Assembly (NCBI GenBank): GCA_012270975.1
Contig: JAAXHH010000048.1
Coordinates: 1-42,147 of the forward strand
DNA: 42,147 nt
Origin: Candidatus Latescibacterota bacterium
GTDB taxonomy: Bacteria; JAAXHH01
Direction: 5' to 3'
Shown: positions 26,001 through 32,436 of the stretch, piece after piece
Layout: each line of letters opens with the position of its first letter
Numbering within the stretch: position 1 is the stretch's first letter
The notes under the pieces: model-generated
Databases searched by the model: none
Told to the model about the DNA's origin: nothing
Seen by the model: only the letters and a program-made list of their open reading frames with translations
Made by a program: the position numbers and the translations under genes

Positions 26001-27304
26001 GCATGGTACAGATCGACCAGGACTTCTCGTTCGGGACTGGGACAGGTGATCACATCTTGCTTAGTCCTTATCCCGGAAAGCCATGCCTGGATTTTGGACG
26101 ACGAAGGTGCGCATACGGTTGTATCAAGTGCCAGGTGCGTTAGCCTTTCAAGCCGGCTGAGTTCAACCGGAATCGTTCCAGTCAACTGGTTGTAGTTAAG
26201 GCTAAGGTGTGTAAGATTAACGAGCCGACCGAGATGGCCGGGGATTGTTCCCGTCAACCGATTGTTGTGTAGATCCAGACTGCTGAGGTTGACAAGTTGT
26301 CCAAGTTCGACGGGAATCGGTCCTGTCAACACGTTTTGGGAAAGTTCCAGGCCTGTAGTAAGGTTAGCGAGTCGCCCGAGTTCGACAGGTATCGAACCCG
26401 TTAAAAAGTTATGGGTAAGCTCCAGGTGGCCGAGGTTTACGAGTTGTCCGAGTTCGGCAGGTATCGGTCCCGATAACTGGTTGTGCCGGAATTGCATTAA
26501 TACAAGATTCTCGAGTTGTCCGAGTTCGACGGGTATCGGTCCCGTCAACTGGTTGTAACTAAGATCCAGGGTAATTAGATTCTTGAGTTGTCCGAGTTCG
26601 GCAGGTATCGGTCCCGTCAACCGGTTAAAGCCAAGATTCAGGATAAAAAGATTCTCGAGTTGTCCGAGTTCGACGGGTATCGGTCCTTTCAACCGGTTGC
26701 TCGTTAGAAGAAGTTCAATCACCTCATCTCGATCGTTGACGATAACACCGTGCCAGTCGCTCAGAGGCGCATCGCTCAGCCAATTCGTGCTCTTGCGCCA
26801 GTTGGGACCGTCCGTGCTATGGTAAAGTGAAATTAGAATATCTCGGTCCGGACGGGTACTGATGACCTCGACCACTACAGAAACAATGGCGGGAGACGAG
26901 ACGCTGCCTGATCGGGCCGTGATGATGGCGGTCCCGTTACCGACGGCCGTGACCAGTCCCTGACCGCTGACGGTGGCCACACCCGTGTCGCTGCTCTGCC
27001 AGGTCACGGTCGCGCCGGTCACCGCCTGACCGTTCTGATCGAGTACCGAGGCCGTCAATTGTACCGTAGCACCCAAGGCAGTGAGATTTGCTGCGGACGG
27101 TGTGATCATAATGCGCGATGGCACCGGCTGTACAGTTGGCGGCTGTACGGTTGGCGGCTGTACGGTTGGCGGCTGAGGCGGTTTCGGCTGCGTCGGACTG
27201 TCTCCTCCACAGGTGATCATGGCCAGGCAAGCTATGACGAGGAAAGCTGAAACGAAGGGTGTGGATCCGTGCTTGACCGTCGGTTTGCGCAAGGAGGTAT
27301 ACAT
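23018..27304 (-). CDS. Ig-like / leucine-rich-repeat lipoprotein with metzincin protease domain
   Basis: A 1428-residue modular surface protein. The N-terminus has a hydrophobic segment and lipobox-like ITC (Cys32), then a PPTVQ repeat stalk (45-59) and a BIG2 Ig-like domain (about 62-148). Three LRR blocks follow (about 155-421, 427-548 and 552-941). Each opens with a cap of the form LYxxTxGxxWxxxxNWLSxxPLxxWxGV and closes with a cap containing LCxPxDxEFQxWL or a variant. The repeats are 24-residue plant-type units (LTGPIPxELGQLxxL). The C-terminal region has HELGHTMELYH (1187-1197) and a Met-turn-like DLMGY (1236-1240), marking a zinc metzincin, with Glu at the usual Gly position. It probably binds and cleaves external protein or glycan targets; that is inference. 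The ATG at 27304 follows GGAAGGGG. Confidence 0.9.
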   Translation of the reverse strand: MYTSLRKPTVKHGSTPFVSAFLVIACLAMITCGGDSPTQPKPPQPPTVQPPTVQPPTVQPVPSRIMITPSAANLTALGATVQLTASVLDQNGQAVTGATVTWQSSDTGVATVSGQGLVTAVGNGTAIITARSGSVSSPAIVSVVVEVISTRPDRDILISLYHSTDGPNWRKSTNWLSDAPLSDWHGVIVNDRDEVIELLLTSNRLKGPIPVELGQLENLFILNLGFNRLTGPIPAELGQLKNLITLDLSYNQLTGPIPVELGQLENLVLMQFRHNQLSGPIPAELGQLVNLGHLELTHNFLTGSIPVELGRLANLTTGLELSQNVLTGPIPVELGQLVNLSSLDLHNNRLTGTIPGHLGRLVNLTHLSLNYNQLTGTIPVELSRLERLTHLALDTTVCAPSSSKIQAWLSGIRTKQDVITCPSPEREVLVDLYHATGGMNWTNSTNWLSYEPLGDWYGVNTDADGNVTAINLASNEMNGSLPNQLGNLSKLKTLNLSFNPSVYGTLPNSFTRLAMDALVLDGTQLCAPPDDEFQRWLVGIPLRTVVDCTDARRDFYTLNSIYNSTNGPAWSNSENWLSGEPLDSWYGVRTNADGDVVSLELQKNNLSGPLPVELGQLEHLEELTLHSNRLTGPIPVELGQLERLEKLDLYFNRLSGPIPAELGRLESLEVLNLRGNFLPGPIPAELGQLRKLRLLLLRTNHLSGPIPAELGQLERLEELELLSNRLTESIPVELGQLERLEKLDLSYNQLTGPIPAELGRLKSLNLMNFRSNLLTGSIPVELGQLENLIELYLQENQLTGSIPVELGQLQRLLSMDLSSNQLTGPIPAELGRLEQLRLLRLSKNRLTGPIPAELGQIRYLHSLWLSFNVLTGNIPAPLYELAILRILDLTANYGVSGTLPKEITRLNLEELLLEGTRLCPPTDTEFQEWLLSIPNSRLSRCDAGVGGSAVYLTQATQSLEHPVPLVAGEEALLRVFITSLSEAEDNLPDVRATFYREGTEIYTVDIPGQGTPIPLHIDEGDLSASVNARVPGSIVVPGLEMVIEIDPERSLDPAVGIVDRLPPTGRLAVDVKEVPPMDLTLVPFLWTESPDRSLLTRTESLSAESDLFRYTRDLLPVSEFTLNVREPVWTSYEPSFANRDRVLRETAVVRFLDGGTGYYMGVIPGGGVAQSPGRVIAAGLYGKTIAHELGHTMELYHSPCGGAGTPDRNYPYDDGSVGNWGYDLRDEVLVNPLTADLMGYCEPVWISDYHYNKAFAYLMSQPAQSLAAYIPHQKSLLLWGGVNEYGALDLEPAFVVDASPSPPGMDGPYRITGEDGDGDVLFSFTFGMVENADSESSSFVFVLPVRSDWSHRMAHITVFGPEGTEMLEGQGESAAALLLDSATGTVRGILSDLPDYGDTGLAARRLLPEPGLEMIISRGVPDATDWDR
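24562..26719 (-). repeat. LRR-coding DNA repeats of about 72 bp
   Basis: The LRR blocks are built from 72-bp units that stay highly similar as DNA. On the plus strand the motif TTGTCCGAGTTCGACAGG (or GGC/GGG variants) recurs roughly every 72 bases across both large blocks, interrupted by the caps at about 25495-26150. DNA-level similarity implies recent expansion or gene-internal homogenisation. Confidence 0.85.
27128..27172 (-). repeat. Three 15-bp repeats coding the PPTVQ stalk
   Basis: CTGTACGGTTGGCGG units (plus strand) at 27128, 27143 and 27158, one with a single change, encode PPTVQ three times just after the lipobox of the LRR lipoprotein. A fourth unit next to them is degenerate (PPQPK). 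Confidence 0.9.
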
Positions 27305-27475
27305 TACTAACCCCTTCCGGTCGTCTACAACCGTTTAAGGTCGTCGCGATGGATGTATTTCAATCGGTATTGAAGCCATTACATGGATCTTCGGACGGAA
27401 ACCCGGGACCTGCCAGTTCGGTCAGCAGGCCTACGAAGACGGGCGCCCCAATACCGAATCCGCTGTACTAAGCAA

Positions 27476-28225
27476 TTACTTCGCGGTCCACCCTCCATCG
27501 ACCGACAGCACGGCCCCTGTCGTCCATGCGGCCTCGTCAGAGGCCAGGTGAAGAATAGCGTGGGCAATCTCGGCGGGCGAACCGAATCTGCCCATGGGAT
27601 GGCGCTTCTTTAACCGTTCATACATGGTCTCGTGGTCCCGCACCGATTCGTTCATGGGCGTGTGTACCCATCCCGGCGCTACGGCATTGATCCGTATCCC
27701 GCGATCCGCGTACTCGACGGCCAGTACGTGCGTCAACTGTTCTAGGCCGGCCTTGGAAGCGCTATACGCCGCCGACTTCTTCATTCCCGTCTGCGCGAGG
27801 ACCGAACTGACGTTGACTATACTCCCGGAGCCCCGGGAAATCATCCCCGGCAGTACGGCCCGGATCATGCGGAACGGGCCGGAAAGGTTGGTGGCTATGG
27901 TCTGGTCCCAGAGCTCGTCCGGGGTTTCGTCGGCGTCCATCAACGTCGCCGTTCCCGCGTTGTTAACCAGTACGTCGATCCGGCCGAAAGCGATCTTCGT
28001 TTCGTCGACCAAGCGCTGGCAGTCCTCCGTGAGGGACACGTCTCCGGAAACGGCCGAAGCGCGTCCGCCAAATGCCTTTATTTCGGCAACGACTTCATCC
28101 AGTGGCGCTATCCGGCGTCCCGCAACGCAGACGGCTGCCCCCTCTTCCGCGAAGCGTCTCGCCGTAGCGGCTCCGATGCCGGTTCCGCCGCCCGTGATGA
28201 GCGCGACGCGATCCTTCAGTTTCAC
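27476..28225 (-). CDS. Short-chain dehydrogenase/reductase (SDR)
   Basis: A 249-residue classical SDR: cofactor motif TGGGTGIGAA (10-19), VNNAG, the catalytic Ser in NVSSVLAQ, and Tyr-x3-Lys in AAYSASKAG. It ends LSVDGGWTAK like FabG/glucose-dehydrogenase relatives. The R after the glycine loop region could favour NADPH, but I cannot settle it. The start is a GTG at 28225 that overlaps the TGA of the PhyH gene (28222-28224), so the two are translationally coupled and probably act on one substrate: hydroxylation then oxidation is a plausible order. The substrate is unknown. Confidence 0.88.
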   Translation of the reverse strand: MKLKDRVALITGGGTGIGAATARRFAEEGAAVCVAGRRIAPLDEVVAEIKAFGGRASAVSGDVSLTEDCQRLVDETKIAFGRIDVLVNNAGTATLMDADETPDELWDQTIATNLSGPFRMIRAVLPGMISRGSGSIVNVSSVLAQTGMKKSAAYSASKAGLEQLTHVLAVEYADRGIRINAVAPGWVHTPMNESVRDHETMYERLKKRHPMGRFGSPAEIAHAILHLASDEAAWTTGAVLSVDGGWTAK

Positions 28226-29157
28226 TGCCGGCTCTCCTCGAGTACGTCCGGAGACCTCGTGTCATCAGTCGTCGCACCCTCGGCCGGCGCGCCATCTGTC
28301 AGGGCACCGTCGGTCGGCGCGCCTCCTGTCAGCTTGGCATCATTCTTCGCGCCATCGATCGGTGCGCCGTCGACCAGCACTCCACCGGTCAACGCGCCTT
28401 CACCAAAGATGACGGGAAAGGTCTCGCCCGTTTCAACCGCCCTCGTAGCGGCGTCCATGTAGGCGATGCTGATGGCCCGCCGCGGTTTGCCCGTCGGATT
28501 CCGCGCCGAACGGTGCAGGAGCAGGTTGTTCAGGAGGATGGCCTCACCCGCCTCGGCTTCCAGGTAGAGACAGTCTTCCTCGCGTATGTACTTCGCCTGG
28601 TCGTCCTCGGAAGGGAAATGCATTTCGTTGATGACACCGTGCTTGTGGCTTCCTCTCACCAACTCCATGCACCCGTTTTCGACTGCCGCGGAATCGAGGG
28701 CGGTCCAGACGGTCGTCTCCGGGTTCGAGTCCAGCCCCCAACCGATGCCCACGTCCTGGTGCCAGGGAAGGTGGGTGCCGTGCTGGGCCGGCTTGTTCAT
28801 GAACATGGCGCGAAATATGGAGACATTGGGACCGACGAGGGCCTCCGTGATCTCTCGAAACAACGGATGCTGCATATACCCGAGAAACAGCGGATCCAGC
28901 TGCAGATCGTCGATACGGCGGTAAGCGAGCGTACCTTCGCTTTCCTCGTAGGTTCTGGTCGGCAGTTGACCGTATTCTCCCGTGTCTGTATCACGCTGCA
29001 TCGGCATGCCTTCATACCGGACATGACCCAGCATGATTTCGTCGATGCGGTCGCACATCGCCTGCAACTGGTCGGTGGAAGCCACCCGGCCGAGACGCAG
29101 GTAGCCGTCCTCGGCAAACCGCGCCAGCTCGCTCATACCGAATTCATATTTGGACAT
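28222..29157 (-). CDS. Phytanoyl-CoA dioxygenase (PhyH) family oxygenase with repetitive tail
   Basis: A 311-residue Fe(II)/2-oxoglutarate oxygenase of the PhyH family. The metal ligands are H133 and D135 (LPWHQDVG) and H215 (LLLHRSARNP), with R226 or R227 as the likely 2-oxoglutarate anchor. Members hydroxylate diverse small molecules; the substrate is unknown. The core ends near residue 250. A 60-residue tail follows, made of nine five-residue units (GAPTD, GALTD, GAPAE and similar) coded by 15-bp DNA repeats, which is unusual for the family. The ATG at 29157 has GGAGG upstream, inside a 22-23-bp triple repeat. It is coupled to the SDR gene by a 4-base overlap. Confidence 0.88.
   Translation of the reverse strand: MSKYEFGMSELARFAEDGYLRLGRVASTDQLQAMCDRIDEIMLGHVRYEGMPMQRDTDTGEYGQLPTRTYEESEGTLAYRRIDDLQLDPLFLGYMQHPLFREITEALVGPNVSIFRAMFMNKPAQHGTHLPWHQDVGIGWGLDSNPETTVWTALDSAAVENGCMELVRGSHKHGVINEMHFPSEDDQAKYIREEDCLYLEAEAGEAILLNNLLLHRSARNPTGKPRRAISIAYMDAATRAVETGETFPVIFGEGALTGGVLVDGAPIDGAKNDAKLTGGAPTDGALTDGAPAEGATTDDTRSPDVLEESRQ
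28274..28408 (-). repeat. Nine 15-bp repeats coding the PhyH tail
   Basis: Units start every 15 bases from 28274 to 28394, for example GCACCGTCGGTCGGC and GCGCCGTCGACCAGC (plus strand). They encode an acidic, low-complexity Gly-Ala-Pro-Thr-Asp tail after the oxygenase core. Confidence 0.85.
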
Positions 29158-29160
29158 GGA

Positions 29161-29228
29161 CGCCTCCTTCCGCGTCGTTTCGATACCACTTCCGCATCGT
29201 TTCGACGCCTCCTCCCGCGTCGTTTCAC
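29161..29228 (-). repeat. Triple 22-23-bp repeat carrying the ribosome-binding site
   Basis: Copies at 29161-29183, 29184-29205 and 29206-29228 share CCGCGTCGTTTC (plus strand). On the minus strand each reads GCGG followed by a purine-rich box. The gene-proximal copy supplies the Shine-Dalgarno of the PhyH gene (GGAAGGAGG), and the farthest copy keeps an equally good box. Confidence 0.7.
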
Positions 29229-29260
29229 CGGACGTAATGCCTGGTCCGCCAAAGCGGTAT

Positions 29261-29953
29261 TTACAGTACCCCCGCGATCCGGAAGAAGTTCTCCAGGATC
29301 TTCCTGCCGTGAGGATACAGGTCGATGTAGTATTCCGGATGAAACTGCGTGCCGTACAGGGGCCGCGACCGGTGCTTTATGGCCTGGATGCGGCAGTTTT
29401 CGTTCGACGCGATGAGGTCGAAGTCCGGCGGTACGGCCTTCATCTCCGCGTAGTGGGATTGCCGGACGATGACCGTGTCCGGCAATGTTTCGAAGAGCGG
29501 ATCAGGCTGCAGCACGTCGACCGGGTAGAATCCTTCCTCGGAAAAGAATCCCGCGGCGTCCGGATTCGGATCGAGCACATCGGGTTCGCCGGGCCTCAGC
29601 GGCCGCATCATCTCGTCTTCGAGTTTCGTGAGGTTGCGGAATCCGTTGTTGAACATGAACCCCATGAGCTGGTGGCTGGCGCACAGTCCCATGGTGGGCA
29701 CGTCCGCCATCGCGTTCAGGGTGTCTTCGAAGCCGTAGAACGTCTCGGGCCGGAAATGTTGAAAGAAGGTCCCGCAGCCGCTTAGCAGCATGGCTCGAGG
29801 CTTCAGCGGTTCGATGACCTCGGGCGTCATCTGCGTCTGGTGCAGCATGAGACAGGGTTGCCCGGAAATCTCCTCCATCCGCCGCTTCAGGCGAAAGTCC
29901 CGGCCATCGGTGTTGTACGTATCCAGCGTCCCGATGCGAATCCAGATGATCAA
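29261..29953 (-). CDS. Class I glutamine amidotransferase-like protein
   Basis: A stand-alone class I amidotransferase domain of about 230 residues. The nucleophile elbow is MGLCASHQLMG (Cys91), and the His-x-Glu pair is in YGTQFHPEYY (His205, Glu207). Such domains release ammonia from glutamine for a partner, or act as gamma-glutamyl hydrolases. The frame is open to a GTG at 30097, but the added 48 residues look non-coding and the family fold begins at IIWIRIGTLD, so I place the start at the TTG at 29953; its ribosome-binding site is weak. It is upstream of the PhyH-SDR pair on the same strand (103-base gap). No synthetase partner is present. Confidence 0.78.
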   Translation of the reverse strand: MIIWIRIGTLDTYNTDGRDFRLKRRMEEISGQPCLMLHQTQMTPEVIEPLKPRAMLLSGCGTFFQHFRPETFYGFEDTLNAMADVPTMGLCASHQLMGFMFNNGFRNLTKLEDEMMRPLRPGEPDVLDPNPDAAGFFSEEGFYPVDVLQPDPLFETLPDTVIVRQSHYAEMKAVPPDFDLIASNENCRIQAIKHRSRPLYGTQFHPEYYIDLYPHGRKILENFFRIAGVL

Positions 29954-30199
29954 GTAGTCATGCGTCCTGTTTGGAAACCGCGCGCCTATTGGGCGGGCTG
30001 TATTCGTTCGGAGGAGGGATTCAATCCGGTCACAGGTCGTTTTTGCCTGCGAATTGGCCGGGTGCCGCCACGCCGATCGACGATCACGATTGGCCACAAA
30101 GCGTGAGCGGAAAGTAGGGATGGTTTCAAACTCGTGTCAACCGGAATATGAAGCCGCTGGCGCCGCCGTATGTCATCGGAACCGAAATCCGGGATCATG

Positions 30200-30472
30200 T
30201 TACTGATCGCTGGATATCCGTAAATACCCCTCGACCCGTCCCAGACGCGTGTTCATGTCGTGCATCTCTTCGTGCATCTCTTCCCGCATCGAGACAAACT
30301 CGGTACGTAAAGCTGCTAACTCGGTACGCATATATGCGAAGTCGGAACGGACTTCATCCCTGAATTCCTGGTTTACCTGATTGACAAACGCAAATACGGT
30401 GATGACAAGGACCCCCACTGCGGTTATGATCTGGGCGCCGAAGGCCCAATTGTCCCGGGACATTTTGGTCAT
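30200..30472 (-). CDS. Small N-terminally anchored coiled-coil protein
   Basis: A 90-residue protein with one membrane segment near the start (about 10-29) followed by a heptad-rich coiled coil with paired MREEM and HEEMH motifs and ending LGRVEGYLR. AAGGAG lies upstream of the ATG at 30472. Such small proteins are common in many bacteria but have no known role. Its topology is the reverse of the tail-anchored group at 33276-34434. It is divergent from the asparaginase gene. Confidence 0.7.
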   Translation of the reverse strand: MTKMSRDNWAFGAQIITAVGVLVITVFAFVNQVNQEFRDEVRSDFAYMRTELAALRTEFVSMREEMHEEMHDMNTRLGRVEGYLRISSDQ

Positions 30473-30633
30473 GTCCGTCTCCTTTCAATCCTGGGATGCC
30501 TGGCTCGAGATGTAAATCCAAATAAGTCTACCGCCGTTGATCTCATACCGATATCTTACACAGTCGGTAATCAAGCTTCGTATCTCGTAAACAACACGCA
30601 GTCGAGCACCATATTGCGAAAAGGACCGTCACA

Positions 30634-31566
30634 ATGATTGTCATGGCTACGAACAACGGCGACGTGGGCATCCGGCAGGCGGTTACCGCGCTCAGGGAAG
30701 GCAAGACCGCCGTGGATGCCATCGAGATCGGCATCCGGGAGGTGGAGGTGCACCGTCCCGACCGCAGCGTCGGGCTCCACGGCTATCCCAACATCCTGGG
30801 CTATCCCCAGCTGGACGCCCTCATCATGGACGGCCGCACCCGCGACGTGGGCGCCGTAGGCGCGGTGACGGGCTACGACCATCCGATCTCGATCGCCCGA
30901 TGCGTCATGGAGAAGCTGATCCACGTCTTCCTCGTCGCCGACGGCGCGGAGCGGTTCGCCAGCGAAATGGGGTTCGAGAAGAGCACCTACGTGGATCCCG
31001 AGATGTCGGAAATCTACGCGACGCACGTGCGCGAGCAATTGGGGATCGACGATCCGGAAGAACTTCAGCACACCAACGAGCTCTGGAAGCTGAGCCACCT
31101 GGCCGTCGATCCGCAGAAGGCCGGCGGCACGACCAATTTCATCGCGCAGGACGGCAACGGCGACATCTGCGTGGGCGTGAGCACGAGTGGCTGGGGTTGG
31201 AAGTACCCGGGACGCCTGGGGGACTCGCCCGTCATCAGCGCGGGCGGTTTCGCCGACAACCGCTACGGCGCCGCGGCATGCACGGGGACGGGCGAACTGG
31301 CCATCCGGACCGGCGCGGCACGGAACGTGGTGACCTACATGAAGATGGGCATGTCCCTCGAAGAAGCCACCGCGGAGGGGCTGCGGGACATGAACGAGTT
31401 GGACAGCCAGCGCGTGGGCGGCGTGCAGATCATCTCCATGGACGCAAGCGGCGCCCACATGGCGGGGACCACGAGCGATCGGCTCGGCAGCCACGTCTAC
31501 ATGACGGCCGACATGGACGAGCCCGAATTCGTCGAAGGCATTTCGGTGCCGTACGAGAGCGAATAG
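30634..31566 (+). CDS. N4-(beta-N-acetylglucosaminyl)-L-asparaginase-like Ntn hydrolase
   Basis: A 310-residue member of the asparaginase-2/aspartylglucosaminidase family, made as one chain and self-cleaved before the catalytic threonine. The likely nucleophile is T166 in AGGTTNFIAQDGNGDICVG, where relatives have HDTxG. The following VSTSGWGWKYPGRLGDSPVISAGGFAD matches the family substrate-binding region, and GTGELAIR is also conserved. The product would cleave amide-linked GlcNAc-Asn or isoaspartyl bonds. AGGA precedes the ATG at 30634. The GG-T context instead of HD-T is a deviation worth noting. It is followed by the second PhyH gene. Confidence 0.87.
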   Translation: MIVMATNNGDVGIRQAVTALREGKTAVDAIEIGIREVEVHRPDRSVGLHGYPNILGYPQLDALIMDGRTRDVGAVGAVTGYDHPISIARCVMEKLIHVFLVADGAERFASEMGFEKSTYVDPEMSEIYATHVREQLGIDDPEELQHTNELWKLSHLAVDPQKAGGTTNFIAQDGNGDICVGVSTSGWGWKYPGRLGDSPVISAGGFADNRYGAAACTGTGELAIRTGAARNVVTYMKMGMSLEEATAEGLRDMNELDSQRVGGVQIISMDASGAHMAGTTSDRLGSHVYMTADMDEPEFVEGISVPYESE

Positions 31567-31650
31567 AAGTCGCCTCTGCTCAGTACGAAGCTGCCGAAGT
31601 TGTAACGTGACGTAGTCAAGCGAGCAGAAGCAATCGGTCGCGGTTGACCT

Positions 31651-31695
31651 GAGCATCTCAGATGAAACTGGAAGAGCATCCCGGATGAAACTAGA
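31651..31695 (+). repeat. Tandem duplication of the PhyH-2 start-codon region
   Basis: Copies at 31651-31672 and 31674-31695 agree at 19 of 22 positions (period 23). Each contains GATGAAACT, so both carry an ATG followed by Lys-Leu codons. Confidence 0.85.
31662..31688 (+). CDS. Eight-codon upstream ORF overlapping the PhyH-2 start
   Basis: ATG at 31662 opens MKLEEHPG and stops with TGA at 31686-31688. That TGA overlaps the PhyH-2 ATG (31685-31687) as ATGA. It arises from the tandem duplication of the start region. The Shine-Dalgarno of the main gene (GGAAGAG) lies inside it. If translated it would couple or modulate the downstream start; there is no direct evidence that it is. Confidence 0.4.
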   Translation: MKLEEHPG

Positions 31696-32416
31696 GGACG
31701 CCAAAGCGCATCTCGACGAGTACGGTTACGTCGTGCTCAAAGAGGTGATGACTCCGGAGCAGGCCAATGCCCTGCGCGATCGCTCGGCCGAGCTGGCCGC
31801 GGAGGAAAAGGCCGGCGGAGAACACGTCTACTTCGACGGGCACGCGCAGCGGGTGTGGAACCTGGTCAACAAGGGCCGTATTTACGAGGAAATGATCCAG
31901 CTGCCCCGGGTGCTCGCGCTCCAGGAACACCTGCTGGGCGACGACTGCATACTGAGCAGTTTTACCGTCAATCTCATCGGCCCGGGCGCACCGGCCGGCG
32001 GATTGCACGTGGACTTTCCGCTGGGGCGTTTCCCGCAACCCCCTCCACCGTTCGCCTTCTGCGCCAACACGATCTACGTGCTCGACGACTTCTCGCCGGA
32101 GAACGGGGCCACGCGGATCGTTCCGGGCAGCTACAAGCGCGGATACACCCCGGATCCGGAAAAGGAGTACGACGACGTCGTCCAGCTGGACGCGCGCAAG
32201 GGCGATATCGTCATCATCCACGGCGCGACCTGGCATAGCAGCGGCGCCAATCGCACCGGTCGGGAGCGGATGATTCTGCTGGGTTTCTTCTGCCGTTCGT
32301 TCATGAAGCCGCAGCAGGACCAGTTCAGGCTGGCGAGCCCCGAGGTCGTCGAACGGGCGACGCCGACCCTGAAGCGATTGCTGGGATTCGAATCGCAGTC
32401 CGGAATGCGGACCTGA
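31685..32416 (+). CDS. Second phytanoyl-CoA dioxygenase (PhyH) family oxygenase
   Basis: A 243-residue Fe(II)/2-oxoglutarate oxygenase. The ligands are H108 and D110 (GGLHVDFPLG) and H184 (TWHSSGANRTGRERM), with R193 or R195 as the likely cosubstrate anchor. It differs strongly from the PhyH protein at 28222 and lacks its repetitive tail. The substrate is unknown. GGAAGAG lies 8 bases before the ATG, inside a duplicated segment that also makes a short upstream ORF. The CBM9-like gene starts 20 bases downstream, so the two are probably co-transcribed with the asparaginase gene before them. Confidence 0.87.
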   Translation: MKLEDAKAHLDEYGYVVLKEVMTPEQANALRDRSAELAAEEKAGGEHVYFDGHAQRVWNLVNKGRIYEEMIQLPRVLALQEHLLGDDCILSSFTVNLIGPGAPAGGLHVDFPLGRFPQPPPPFAFCANTIYVLDDFSPENGATRIVPGSYKRGYTPDPEKEYDDVVQLDARKGDIVIIHGATWHSSGANRTGRERMILLGFFCRSFMKPQQDQFRLASPEVVERATPTLKRLLGFESQSGMRT

Positions 32417-32436
32417 GCAGAAAGGAAAGATCCTAC

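Noticed and set aside
24562..26719. Long regular repeat considered as CRISPR or satellite DNA
   Set aside because: It is an uninterrupted coding frame of 24-residue LRR units.
29954..30097. GTG-initiated 48-residue N-terminal extension of the amidotransferase
   Set aside because: Arg-rich, non-conserved-looking sequence before the usual first beta-strand; a later TTG fits the family better, though the start remains uncertain.
30571..31704. 377-codon minus-strand frame opposite the asparaginase gene
   Set aside because: Shadow frame; the plus strand shows the Ntn-hydrolase signature and a good ribosome-binding site.
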